64,000 nucleotides of DNA. Origin: Isoetes taiwanensis (Eukaryota; Streptophyta; Lycopodiopsida; Isoetales; Isoetaceae). The position numbers and the translations under genes are program-made. Where the stretch lies: contig JAJEKV010000035.1 of the NCBI GenBank assembly GCA_021234155.1, positions 6,029,999 to 6,093,998 of the forward strand, in the 5' to 3' direction. Below are positions 21,695 to 33,872 of the stretch, piece after piece (position 1 is the first letter of the stretch; each line of letters starts with the position of its first letter). A model generated the notes under the pieces. That model saw only the letters and a program-made list of their open reading frames with translations, ran no database searches and was not told the DNA's origin.

Positions 21695-21759
21695 ATGCTA
21701 ACATGAAATTAGCACAATGGAGAGAGAACAAACAGAGGGTTGGCAGTAAATATTGTTAA

Positions 21760-23000
21760 AAATGCTATTTTGTATAGATGCAATTGTATTTGACAGGTTT
21801 ATAATAGATCAGGTTCAACGTGTTAACATTGTGCTAACAATTCTATTCTTTCTGTCTTCATGCTTCGTTAGATACAACTCATGTCTTATAGACTCAATGT
21901 GAAGATTTATCTAGAAGAGTTATCTGCAGTAGTGCATGTTGCTGCATACTTGCTGCAAGAACAAGAAGGCAGTGTAGGTTCAAGTTAAACAAGCCATGTA
22001 CCTTCTGTTTGACACTAACATTTTCTGCTCAACATAACTTACCTGTGCAGCAGCTTGGATGATAGGCTTAAAATAACGGGAGCTACTAAAGGTTCTGTTT
22101 GTATTATTTCATTAAGATAACGCAGTGTAAGCAGAACATTTTAGATATTAAATGGAAGCATGTCCATTTTCAGAATCAAAACTAGGATAGTCATTACCTT
22201 GAGCTTAGCATGCACTGTTGCAATGGTATGTGGTTGACTAGAAATATGTCAAAAGGACTAGGATATAGTATCACCAAGGCACGCTGTTCCATTTGACAAT
22301 AAATCTAAAGTCAAAATAAGAAGTTAAAAAAATGACAAGTGTCACCTCTTTCATTGCCCCAACGTAGCAGAATTTGCATTAGAAAGTGTACAAAAGTATT
22401 TATGAAAAACCAGTCATGAGAGAAGAGGAGGTCTGGAAACAAGATGCACATGGCAAAAGGGGGGCTCATATTGTATAAGCAGCTTTCCTTAATACTAATA
22501 TTCTTAACATAGAAAAGAAGTTTGATGTTCTTAATCTTACCGAATCCTTTATTACATGTGGTAGCTACTATTTTGTAAAGCTGCACTTGCTGTACAAAGG
22601 TAAGCTCCATGGAACTTTGAGGTATCCATTTCCCTCTTATAATCATTATCCCCAGCTCCTATGGATGTGATCTGTATGGAGATACAGACATTTCATAAGA
22701 TACCTTAAGGTCAATCTTCTTCTACCTTATAGATGTGGCTGTACCATTCCAAAAATGGAGAGGCTGTACCATCCTGAAAATCTGCTGCACATTCCTTGTA
22801 TTGCAACAGCAAACTGTGGGTCCCAAAATCATATCTGCTAAAGAAATCATTGCGCAAAAATCAGAAGTCAAGATGTAATCAAGCGTTTAAAACTATAACA
22901 GCCTGCATATGTTAAAACTTATCAGGATTTGAACCTGAATGACCAATTTAGTTCTTAATATTTCCTTATTTCTAATATGTTCGGAAATTTACAATCTTTA
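21760..23000. other. Non-coding stretch, no gene recognised
   Basis: Only short frames are present, none with recognisable features. It lies between the stop of the transposase-like gene and the minus-strand gene. Confidence 0.5.
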
Positions 23001-23015
23001 CATTTAGTTGAACAT

Positions 23016-24700
23016 TCACGTCGATATCCAATCTTCTGTCCATTTAAATAAAACTGATATATTTAAGATATCCCTACATTCAAGCAAGGTCCACTCTTCT
23101 TCTACATTGATGCTTCTCTTCTCATCATGCCAATTGTAAACTTCCAAATCCATAGACGGTGATATAGCGCAATGCTCCCCCACTGCCTTCCATGTCCAAT
23201 GCCCATTCTCCCCTACACGTTTCTTTCGCTCGATAAAATAATTGGCATATAATGTCTGCCTTGTCAACATGTACCTGGCAGAAGACAAGCAATGATGCAT
23301 AATGCTCTATACTTCTACGAATTAACCTGATAATTCCGCCACGAAATATTTTTAAGAAAAGAATATAGACAAATTTAAGTTAAGAAAGCACACAAACCAT
23401 GTCAGCACACCAAATCAAAACAGTAGAAAGGTGTTCGAGGTACCTAAATATGATTGTATCATTTGCCACAACGGTTTTTGTAACTTGGCCTCCAGTTTCA
23501 TGCTCTCTTCTTCCCCATTCAAGACCGAAAACATTGTTTAGCGTCTCATTAGAAGCCTTAACAATAGTATAAGTCTTTGGAGCAATCCTAATTGAGGATT
23601 CTGATCGGAACATAAAAGAAAACACATTTAGAGGAAGAAATAACTTAATGGCACATCGAACACCACCTCTTTCTGTCAATGTATGAACTTCTCTTGCCAT
23701 ACATCCTTGATACGCAGTTAATTGCTTGCAATCAAAAAATTCAGCCCCCATAGATTGCAAGCTTCGTGGATCCAAATCCAGTAAGTTTCCAGTTCCTTTA
23801 GGTGCTATGACATAGTGAAACTTATGAAACCATATATTTCTATCCCGCAAACTTATCATACTGCAATTATTGAAGAGCAAATGTCCTATCTTGAAATGAT
23901 GTACCTGTAGCAAGCTGGTTATGCTTTCTATGGAGACCACATCTATAAAATTTGAGGAGCAAATGCTATTTGCTTCAAGAGATGGAAATGATATCTTCCT
24001 TGAAATTGCTTCCTTCCGCATATCTTTAGCATCATATGCATGCTCTACAACCAGCTCTTTCACTGTCCCACTAGGACTAAAAATAATCTCCTTCACCCTA
24101 GCTTTCCAATGAGCACGGACATCATTTAATTTGGAATGCTTTACATCAAAGTTGCCTCTTAATTTGGGCTGCATTGTGACCCACGATCCCACTGAAATGC
24201 ATAGATCAGTAACACCATGTCCATTACCTGGATTGTGCAAATTAACAGTTTTTACTTCATAACATGCCCTTGCCATTGCTTTCAAACAATCTGAATATAG
24301 ACAAAACAATACAGAGAATTAGCAGAGAGAAGATGTTGCATAGAGAAGAAAGTTTATAACCTAACAAACAAAAACTATGTGGTGCATGCAATATTCAAAA
24401 AGTAGGTGCAACCATGTGTCCATTGAATCTTCTATTTTTTCAAATAAAACAAACAAGAAAAAATACCATGGCATCACGTTCAAATAGATATATGTGACTA
24501 TCTTGCAATTAGCTTCAAAGCTATCTTAGATGCAGAGAAAATTCGTATGATAACCTGAGTCTGTGCCCTTAAATCTGTCAATGCAAAAGTTATAGATTAA
24601 GCTTATTTCTAACCTGCAAGGAGTTGCTTTTGTTCCACAAATGGCTTGTTGCTATCCAGAAGAAAATCGGCTTGTTGTTCTACACGCCAGTTCTCAGAAT
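23016..24700 (-). CDS. Unidentified multi-exon gene (partial)
   Basis: Three exons can be joined on the minus strand. The first ends at about 24619 (VEQQADFLLDSNKPFVEQKQ) with a GTTAGA donor. The second, about 24291 to 23444, starts after TTCAG and ends at a GTACCT donor. The third, from about 23284, starts after TTCTGCCAG and runs to a stop at 23016. Phases match at both junctions. The middle exon is the longest (about 280 codons). It has a conserved-looking block WFHKFHYVIAPKGTG and a C-terminal part GGQVTKTVVANDTIIFRY. I do not recognise the family. It is open through all three exons, so it is either a host gene or a young transposon gene. The 5' end runs into a repeat copy at about 24740, suggesting truncation. 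Confidence 0.55.
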
Positions 24701-24779
24701 AAGAACAAAAATAGAAACAAAAATAGAGGGCAAGCAAGATTAAAAGGGGTAAGGCATGGCGAGCCTCGGATCACCTTGG

Positions 24780-25262
24780 CAAGTCCTTATGCCACGAAAT
24801 CGGTATACATAGCGATCCTCATTTGTGGGGTATGCATGTATAAGTTTTTATATACTGTATATTAAGGTTTGCAAAATACTATAAGGTTTGAAAGAATGTA
24901 CTTAATGGTGTTAATTTTATACATGTATTATAAATATATTTTTGGGGCTCTCGCTACCCTACGTAACCCCCCGTGTGAATATGCACCCAAACCAAAGGGG
25001 GTTTAAGGGGGATTTTAATTTAAATATGTTAAATGCAATGGTTTGTATTAATAATGTTAATGGTAGTTGTGTGTTGATTGTTATATTAAAAAAGATTTTG
25101 GGCCCTTCGGGCCCTAACAAAGAAAACACGAAGATTACATATCGCCCTAGAAGGTTTGTATTAATAATGTTAATGGTAGTTGTGTGTTGATTGTTATATT
25201 AAAAAAAATTTTGGGGCCCTTCGGGCCCTAACAAAGAAAACACGAAGATTACATATCGCCCT
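24780..25262. repeat. Fold-back family copy with internal 113-bp tandem duplication
   Basis: The half from the loop to the outer arm matches the 13800-14150 region, including CCCCCCGTGTGAATATGCAC. The distal part, 25041-25153, is repeated at 25154-25266, each ending in the hairpin GGGCCCTTCGGGCCC followed by CTAAC. Confidence 0.8.
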
Positions 25263-25266
25263 AGAA

Positions 25267-26840
25267 GGTTTTTTTTACGTTAGGAACAATGAGAGAAATT
25301 ACACTAGGAAGAGACAAAGCACCATGCCCAATATTGATAAGTACATCATTGCATGTGAAACCCATATTATCCTAATAGCCATCTCGCAACTTATGTTGTG
25401 GAAAATAATTAAACCTTTGCACAAATGAAGCAAAACAAGAAAACATTAACAAGATGTACCTTAAAGCACTGTTTCTGCATTCTCAGTTGCACACCAACAA
25501 ATCCATGTGCCATAAGCATAAGATGCCCACTAATGTTGCACACCAACAAATCCATGTGCCATAAGCATAAGATGCCCACTAATGTGGCTATGCATCGCTG
25601 GAAATCTGAATGCCGCAATCAGATTCTAAAATGCCATTTACTTTGGTGGATATTCGAGAATCGACCAAACATAAAAACATATTATTATGATGATCTCCAG
25701 GTACATTTTCCACCTCACAAATATAATAGAGATACTACTACCGCCAGACTTGTTAGAATCATGAGGAACACTGCTGCCATTTGCAGCGTGTTGTTACAGC
25801 CAGGCTAAGTTCTCTGCCAGCATCTAAAGCTTCATCTAATAGAACTCTGGGAAGATAAGATGACCAGAAGTTTCCGCATTCCATCTGCTCCAAATCAGGT
25901 GTGAATTCCTTAATAACATAATAATATGCTGATAACTTGCAAACAAGTTTGAAGAACATCACCATTGTACCAGACTTAGACATATCCCCTCACAACTTTG
26001 GTATATCATTTACCTGTTAAACAGAAACAAACAGTGCGAGTCTTAGCTGTCTGCTTGAGATTCAAATGATTGAATTAACAAGAAAATGATGATATACCAA
26101 AGCAGAGACTTTCATGTCCAACCCCTGACGGACCATTGCAGCTTGCAGCTCCTGGAATGGCAGTTAATGGCACTATTAATGGCAGTTTGTTTTACAGGAA
26201 ACGAGAAGGTAAACCCAAGCTCTCGTCATTGGGCAGAGATCAAATCTTCCAGGCTGTGGAAGCATGCCTTTACATTACAAATCTTCCCCAAAATATGGAC
26301 TATTCATTCCAGTACAACACAGAGGGAAAGAAATCTCTTCTTCCCTTCAACAAAAAAAGTGAAGAAATCAATCCATCAAGGGCAATTTCATCCTCTCAGA
26401 TCGACCTGCCTGTTCTGTTCTGTTAAACATTTTGTAAAAAATTTGGTTTCTATACCTGTTTCTGCGTCAAGGGTCTCAAATCCTCGTGTCCATACAATCC
26501 GCCACATTCAAGTAAAGCAGAATCTTAAAACCTGAAATTTGCATCAAATCAGATATTCCTTAAGTCGGGCAGAAGCTCTAATCCGCCATAGCCAAGTCTA
26601 ATGACCCTAGAAGTTTGCATCAAATCAGACATTAAGTCCGGCAGAAGCTCTAATCCGCCATAGCCAAGCAGGGGATCTGGGCTATCGATCTGCTCCCGCC
26701 TCGGATGGCTTCAGGACTCCAGTTCCGGCCGCATGCCCTAAATATGCCCTAAATGATATCCGTTCTAATCTTCTTTCCCCTTTTTTTTAAAACACGTTAA
26801 TTAACATCTTCATCCTTGAATATCATAGCAAAAACAAATC
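25267..26840. other. No firm gene; minor repeats and one possible minus-strand exon
   Basis: A 49-bp unit is tandemly repeated at 25487-25535 and 25536-25584. A minus frame at 25759-25983 (LVCKLSAYYYVIKEFTPDLE) and a plus frame at 26136-26426 are open but unrecognised. Confidence 0.4.
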
Positions 26841-26854
26841 AAGGGTCCAGAAAG

Positions 26855-26985
26855 GGCGCACTCTAGAAATACTATTTAGTACACCTCATCAAATACAGCA
26901 CCGAAATCATAGTAAAACCTTAGTAAAAATCGTACAAAAACATAAAAAAAAAACCCCTGTTATTATGCTACATATTCTGGCGATG
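26855..26985 (-). repeat. Solo terminal repeat of the gene-capture element family
   Basis: On the minus strand this matches the start of the element at 10903 (ATGTAGCATAATAACAGGGG through the GTACATCTAGAGTGCGC region) with substitutions. Other copies begin at 10903, 39329 and, reversed, end at 38674. Confidence 0.65.
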
Positions 26986-27078
26986 ATATTCATATGCCGA
27001 AGTGCTCTCAAGACGCGCCAAAAAAAACTAGCAAAAAGGCACGCCAGAGGCCCTAGGAAAAAAAAGAGGTGCATGAAA

Positions 27079-28030
27079 ATTAGGGCATGGTTATTAGACA
27101 TGAAAGAATAATTGAATTATATTTGTATTAGGGCAAAATTGTATTGAAATTTATTGTCCATGGTTGAAATAGCATATGTTGTTTGGATAGTTTAGATGAT
27201 GCCCCTCCATTTAAGGTACCAGTATTTCTTAGTCTTGGTAGGGCAGGATACGAGGTTGTTGTAGACGTTTTTTGTTGTGTTGTAAAGGTTTATGTAATGT
27301 ATTTTGATTTCGTTTGGTTGTGTGGAACATCATTGTTCATGAAAAAGATAATAAAATGGAGCGTCAACAACCCTAGGAATAGCCAATGGTCAGACGAAGT
27401 TTCAAATCGGCCTAGTTTGGTAATTTGTTGTCTACATACACATCTTAGATGTAGAAGGGACTAAAAAACTAAAAACAAATGCTTAACATGAGGCAGTGAA
27501 AGCTAATATGGGTTTACACTAATGTAAGTGATTTCACAAACTGAACATTTCCCAGCTCGATATATGATAATCTACCAGAATGCTATAGTAATCAAATTGT
27601 TCATCACAGGTTAGTTATGATTCTAAATGCTTCGATTTCTGCATATATGCATTATTCTCATATCATTTTGGCAAATATAATTACCTTCATAGAAATTATT
27701 CTGAATGTGTAGCTGATACAATAGAGCTGGTGCTTTTGTGATGTGCGTATTGTGATGTGCAGCTGATACAAAAGAGTTGGCACTTTTGTGATGTATGTAG
27801 TCTTTAGTAAAGTCTTAGTAGAATCATCATATTATGGAACAACCTTGACATATGAAACAACTGCTGCTCCCATCATGAAACATCCCTGATGGCACGCTCA
27901 TATATAAGATAAAGAAGCACAAAATATATTGGAAACCAAATTGTCTAGAACTTCTATTGCATATGCCAAAAGCTTGAAATATACGGTCAAAATTATGATT
28001 GTCAGTTTATATATAAGAAGGAATTTCTCG
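27079..28030. repeat. Tandem duplication, copy A (uninterrupted)
   Basis: This 952-bp copy begins ATTAGGGCATGGTTATTAGA and ends AAGGAATTTCTCG. The same sequence starts again at 28035 and, minus two insertions, ends at 35015. A diverged relative of its first 200 bases lies at about 59510-59740. Copy A supplies the exact empty sites for both insertions in copy B. No gene is recognised in it. Confidence 0.9.
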
Positions 28031-28879
28031 GAAAATTAGGGCATGGTTATTAGACATGAAAGAATAATTGAATTATATTTATATTAGGGCAAAATTGTAT
28101 TGAAATTTATTGTCCATGGTTGAAATAACATATGTTGTTTGGATAGTTTAGATGATGCCCCTCCATTTAAGGTACCAGTATTTCTTAGTCTTGGTAGGGC
28201 AGGATATGAGGTTGTTGTAGCCGTTTTTTGTTGTGTTGTAGGGTCTAAGTTAGATATTGGGGTACAAAAAAGCGCGACAAGATAAAGCAGGTAAAGCTCG
28301 AGCAAAACGTACCTTTTCGCCGACCTCAAATCCAGCTCCGAATCAAAAGAACTAAGCATTTCGGCAGAGTTTCCCTTCTGGGTGCATGAAACTAAGTGAA
28401 CAATATACATGTTATCAATCTTTCTGCATTTCCGCATTTATCAACCTTTCCGCATCGGTGTTCAGGGGCCTTCAACACTCCCGTTTCCGCATCTCCATTA
28501 TCGTTGTCTAACTCTTGGGCATCCTGAAAAGCTTATACTAAGAATAACGTTAATGTCTTCCGAGTACTTGAATCGTGGGGAATCAATGAACCTGCCTGTT
28601 TACCTGCTAGCTTCCATCAACTGCTTGCATTTGAACACAGTGAAGCTTTCACTTTACTCAAAGACCACAGGTTTCTATCATATAATCTGTTAGGATTTAT
28701 AGTCTCATAAATGTTGTTTTAGAACAGGTCCATCATATCATTCGTTGGGATATAGTTTCTCAAGCATTGTTTTGGATTCATTTTACATGTTTACTGTTCT
28801 CTATTTTGTAATGAGAATGGTAGCAATGATTTAAGTTCTCCTATTATGGACAGAATGCATTTCAGCAAGCATAAGCTGC

Positions 28880-28995
28880 CCAAAGTGATATTTTTGACCC
28901 GGACAGTAATAAGTTTGCTGCGCTCCTTCTGGGTCCCATAGGCTGATTGGTCTCAGTGGACGATAAAAAAACTATTCTATTCTATTCTATTCTAA
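28880..28995 (+). repeat. 3' tail of a non-LTR retroelement with ATTCT repeats
   Basis: GGGTCCCATAGGCTGATTGG followed by (ATTCT)4 matches tails at 52541-52737 and 59880-60020. The shared 3' end with a pentanucleotide repeat suggests a LINE or SINE family, 5'-truncated here. Confidence 0.6.
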
Positions 28996-29817
28996 TATTA
29001 TGAGATGCCTTGACAAATAAGACTTGAGGATAATAATGAGGAGCCAAAAGCGATGCTTTGACGAAATTATTGATTTAGATCCTGCTTGTGATGCAGGATA
29101 CTATGCTACAATCCAACACTTTTTGCATCCCCTCTAGACTACTTCAAACGAAAGAAGAACGGTTCTCTCCTCCATGTCTTGTTTCAGATGAGGTTGAAAT
29201 TTGGAAGTTGAATTTCCCGAACACTTTACACACTTTTGAGTACATAATTCACCAATGGATCGTAAGAAGAAGATGTTTCATCCTCTGCCAGTATGGTTTA
29301 GTTCAGAATTATACTTCCCTGCAAAACAGCAGCATCCAAGAAAAGGTTGATTTGAATGTTTTGAAATGAATGGTTAAACACTATCACATTTGGAGTGCTG
29401 CTAGCTTGGTTTCCATCATACAGGCGTAAATTCTCTTGGGTGCAGGATCAAGTTTATGTTTCCTTATTTTGCATCTTATGTTGCATGTCTGGTGTTCGGA
29501 TGAGATGATAAGTAAGCTAAAAACGTCATCTTAGATGGGAGATGTCATGTCTTGTTGTATGAAATACCTACTGTTAAATTCTGCCACACTCATTCATCCT
29601 GAAAACTGCAAGATCCCATGGTACCACCCATTTGGATATTGGCTTGGAGTTTGGACTTAAAACTTTATGCATGGCTTAAGAGTATCAATGAGCATATATT
29701 GGCCAAGTTTCCAGTCATTCTAAGTTCTCAAACTCAAGATATTACAAGTTGTATCAGACTTTTGCTGCAGAAAACAGTTTTTGCACATCTAAGGTTCCCC
29801 CTATGAAATTTCAGCAG

Positions 29818-30310
29818 TACTTTGAATTAGCTTTTATAATTTGGCGAGCACTTGAATAACTTTGAGGATGACTTGCTTGCAAAACCTCAGCTTCAAATAA
29901 CAATGTTTGCCTCCTCAAAATAGGTCTGATACAGACGTAGAAAAACTGGTCTAAAAAGTTTTTCCTTCACAAATCAAGACAAAGAGCAAAAATAAGAAAA
30001 TAGATCTTGTACTTTGAATTAGCTTTTGTAATTTGGGGAGCACTTGAATAAACTTAAAGATGACATGCTTGCCAAATCTCAACTTCAAATAATACTGTTT
30101 CCCTCCTCAAAATAGGTCTGATACAGAACTAGAAAAACTGGGTCCTTCACAAAGACAAAAAGCAAAAATAGATCTTATACTTTGAATTAGCTTTTGTAAT
30201 TTGGCAAACACTTGAATAACTTTAAGGATGGCTTGCCTGCCAAATCTCAGCTTCAGATAATAATGTTTTGCAACTCAAAATAGCTCTGATACAGACCTAA
30301 TTTTGTCTTG
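29818..30310. repeat. Tandem repeat, 3 copies of 130-190 bp
   Basis: TACTTTGAATTAGCTTTTRT starts copies at 29818, 30010 and 30178. The copies diverge by substitutions and indels. No function is visible. Confidence 0.75.
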
Positions 30311-30552
30311 ATTTGTGAAAGACAAAAAGCATAAATTAGAAGGCATTTTAACAAATACGATATGATCCATGTCCTTTTCTTAAAAATATTGGGTCTTCAA
30401 GCAATAATACTGCCTATTACAAAGTAGTTGCTCAAACACATCTTCAAAACATCAAAGAAAATATGATAAATAACATTACTGAATCATAGTAATAAACATA
30501 GCAAAAGTAATCCATGTTTTTTGTTCTTTGCAAGATCAAAGTGTTAAACATC

Positions 30553-30685
30553 TTTGCAAAATCAAAATGTTGAACACAAGCATGCAACCAAATGAGATGT
30601 CAGGGATTGAACCTAACAAAATCAAAGGTCTGAACACAAACATACAGCCAAATGAGATGTCAGGTATTGAACCTGAGAAACCAAA
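30553..30685. repeat. Tandem repeat, 2 x about 63 bp
   Basis: Two copies contain AATGAGATGTCAGG followed by ATTGAACCT. The only open frame merely repeats MSGIEP. Confidence 0.7.
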
Positions 30686-31029
30686 AAATCTCTCCTTTTT
30701 TTTCTTTCTTCTATTTCCACCATCTTTATACCTGAAGTTCATGGAGGTTTATACTTCTGGCCACCATGATAACTAGAAATTAAGTATTATAGTTATCCGG
30801 GAATCCAATTGAAACATGAAGTCCTTCCCAATCATCATCACTGTTTTTGCTGCACAAGAAGACCTTTTTTGCTTCAGATCTTGGTATCTAAAAAATGAAA
30901 TCAATTCTAGAGGTACAATAAAGCAAGAAATAAATCGATTCTCTGTAGCTTCCCCTTGCTACAAAAGATCCTAAACCAAGCGTTGGCATCATAGACCATA
31001 ATTGAATTTCATAGACCACCAAAAGATCC

Positions 31030-31660
31030 TTAATTGAATGGAATATAGACCATAAAATAGCGTGGCAGGTTCAGGCGTGGCTTCATGGTGTTAGACCATG
31101 CAAATTCTCTGGCAAAGCATGTCCTTACTTCATTGTTTGTCAAGCCATACTGATATATCCTGGCAAGCAGATTCTGCAGCAAAAACTCAAACTCGGGCCT
31201 CACCTCCTTCACATAAACCTCTCCTTTCACCAATGGAGTCTTCCAGACTTGCAAGAAGCCTGAGTCTGAAACATCAGACTTCTTCAGCATTTTTGGCAAC
31301 AGACCAGAGTTGTTGAGACCCCTGTACTTGCAAAACTCAAACTCTGTCCTGGCAAAAGAAACTGCAAAGAAAAAAAATCACAAATTCAATAGAATGCAAG
31401 CAAAACAAGCAAATTGGCCATTTTTGGAAAAAAAAACTTACTCCTGAAGGATTAGCTGAAGCGCCTGAGTGTGCCATGTCTGATACAACAAACTTGAAGC
31501 CTGAAATCAAAGAGAAGTTCGAATGAAAGAAATCAAAAAAGCAAACAGAAGGAACTCCGGAACGCGTGTAAAACCACCCTTCAGAAGTGATGGATAGGCG
31601 CCTACCCCCAGGCCCTTCATGACGGCCCTTCCCGAAAAAATTGAAGTCGCTTTTCTTCAT
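31030..31660 (-). CDS. Unidentified exons inside the DNA transposon
   Basis: Minus frames 31660 to about 31430 and about 31360 to 31030 may be exons of one captured gene. The downstream one reads KSDVSDSGFLQVWKTPLVKG and then VRPEFEFLLQNLLARIY. I do not recognise the family. They could be a host fragment captured by the element or part of its own lost coding capacity. Confidence 0.35.
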
Positions 31661-32099
31661 CTAAATCTGATGCTGATTGATTCATTTAGAATCGTGTTGT
31701 ACAGAGAATTGTGTTGTACAGAGAAACCGTGCTGTACAAAGAAAATTCTGTTTAGGAGTACAACACCGGATCATGCTTCCCGCCATAGCCAAATCCTATT
31801 AACTCTCCACGCCATCTCACAACAACCCCGCCAAATTGATTCTGTACCGAATTTGATTTTGCGGGTAGCCATGTCATCGATCCGGAAGCAATTTGCTAAA
31901 AACGGATCATCGCGTTCTCGCTCTCCAAGCACCTCCAAGCACAGCGGACCAAGCACGAAAAGCAGCGCGTCCGGACGGGTGCTTTTGTACCCCAATATCT
32001 AACTTAGACCCTGTAAAGGTTTATGTAATGTATTTTGATTTCGTTTGGTTGTGTGGAACATCATTGTTCATGAAAAAGATAATAAAATGGAGCGTCAAC

Positions 32100-32895
32100 T
32101 GATACGATTCAATGTTTATGAAGAAACAGAAACTACTCAACAACATCTTATTGTATAACATGATCCGGTTACATCACATATGTCACATATGTCACTGATA
32201 AATACGTTGCTAAGCACGCTTAACCACCCAACCGGGGTCCACAAGGTTATGGCAGTGCAATGACAACTAGTATGGCAAACAATCTCTAGCTACTCCACGT
32301 AGCTCTAGAGCAATCTGATAATCCACTTATCAGATAAGAAGGCTCCTCCCTCAATTTTACATATTCACCCTTCACACAAGAAAGGAAATTGCTCTAATTC
32401 CATCCCGGTATAACTTGATACAAGTCGATGCCTTCTTATATCTTCATTGCCTTTTTTGAAAAGGCAATTGCCCATAATAGTATCTCCCTTCTTTTGAGCG
32501 TCCACCCTTATTTTAAAAGTGCTTCCTACGATTTCCTTTTGTCCAAATAATAACCCATTGCTATTATTATCTTGGCCCCCAAAATATCCAACCTTTTTCC
32601 CATGTAAAAGCAAGCGTAGGCCCTTTTTCAAAAGTTTCCCCCCTTGCCTAATATTAGTCAACGCCCTTTTATTAAGAAAGGCCCCTTTTGTGTAAAATAG
32701 TCCCTTCTTTGTCTCCACGACCCCATCAATAATGTGATCACCTTTTATTTCAAATAATAAAGGTCCCTAATAATGTGTATCTCCCCTTCCAATTTCCAAT
32801 GGTTATCCCTTGCCATCAAAAGTTTGCCATATTTTTGCAACGCCCCCATAACCTTGGCGCCGTGGACCACTCCCCCGTGCTATGACTCCGTATCA
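32100..32895 (-). repeat. 3' LTR (full length)
   Basis: The 796-bp LTR is bounded by TGATACGG and CGTATCA on the minus strand. Bases 32416-32895 match 33873-34352 almost exactly. Confidence 0.88.
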
Positions 32896-33872
32896 GTCCA
32901 TCCCTTCTCAAAAGGAGATCGTCCGCGATCGTCCAAGCTCGCTCTAATTTGGGCCATCCCTTCTCAAGGCGGTTGTTCCACATCAACGTGCACCTGAGAG
33001 TTCCTAGACCCTGCGAACTCAAAAATGGTTATATAAGTTATTGTACTTCCATAGTACCTTATATCCATTGGAACCTCCACGTCCCCATTCTTTAAATCCC
33101 TGCAAAACTCTAGAAGCAGTTATGGATATCCGCGTACTTCCGCAGTACGATATATCCTTGCACCTCCGCGGTGCTTTAGTATCTTTCGTACCTCCGTTAT
33201 ACTACTTGATTGTATCTCCACGATACAGTATCTCCACGATACCAATCCACCACGGGTACACACAAGAAATAAATTCTTATTCTCTATTCCGCATAAAGAA
33301 AAAACTTACGAACTTTTTCCTATAAATCTGTCCCATAGGAAGCAATTTGAGATTCCGCATCCAAATTTTAGCGTCCATATCCTAGACAGCTTGTCCGTAA
33401 AGTTCCTTCCCAACACTTATCTCTAAGCAAACCTGCAAATAAGGTCAAATGTTAATATGACTTCCAAAGTCAAACATTTATACCATGGCCAACCGGCCTC
33501 TCAGATCACCACGATCTGACTCTGCAATCCCAAGCAAGATGCTTTTATTTATTCCATAATCCCCCAAAGGATCATAAGAATTTCCCCAAGAATCCGAACT
33601 CGTTCTCAACAAGTCGGTCCCATATATGCTTCGAGCATTCTCCACGAAAGCACCGAGCTTTTCTTCTGCTGCTGATGCTCCAGCTTCACTTGCAGCAGTA
33701 GTCGTCAAATCCTCCTTATTTGGACTCCACGTTCCAAGGATTCACCAAGGATTCGCTAGTTCACTCATATACTTGCAGCACAGGCTTGCAAGATTCTTGG
33801 TGTTTTTGCAGCCTTGATGTTCCCATAGCCCATAGATTCCAAAAGAATCGTAACTTCCGCTCTGATACCACT

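Larger units (their letters stand above)
17948..21759 (+). pseudogene. Uncharacterised DDE-transposase-like gene, disrupted by copia insertion
   Basis: The first frame (17948-18901, 317 aa) has a Cys/His-containing N-terminus, a coiled coil (about residues 95-175) and a basic stretch. Frames at 18997-19401, about 19415-19650 and 19813-20406 continue with conserved-looking blocks: an acidic block LKLDEMEL, a block IPLDRVHICTLHALVRIVEK, and HYIHILYAHDPWF followed by NTQGMEKSHKQAKMAFNRKTQ. That order resembles a family of uncharacterised transposase-like proteins I associate with animal and protist genomes, with D, D/H and E blocks of an RNase-H fold. This is from memory and not verified. The last 20 codons lie at 21700-21759, in frame after removal of the copia piece and one ATGCT. 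Frameshifts near 18897 and around 19401-19813 mean it is not intact, unless small introns are present. A host gene of unknown function is an alternative. Confidence 0.6.
28241..32011. mobile_element. 3.77-kb DNA transposon with 29-bp perfect inverted ends
   Basis: The ends begin GGGTCTAAGTTAGATATTGG and match as inverted repeats over 29 bases (28241-28269 and 31983-32011). The target TGTA is duplicated at 28237-28240 and 32012-32015. The empty site in copy A has a single TGTA. No recognisable transposase is inside, so it is non-autonomous. It holds a LINE/SINE-like tail (28880-28995), tandem repeats, and minus-strand frames of unknown origin. A 4-bp duplication with GGGTCT ends does not let me assign a superfamily with confidence. 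Confidence 0.9.
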
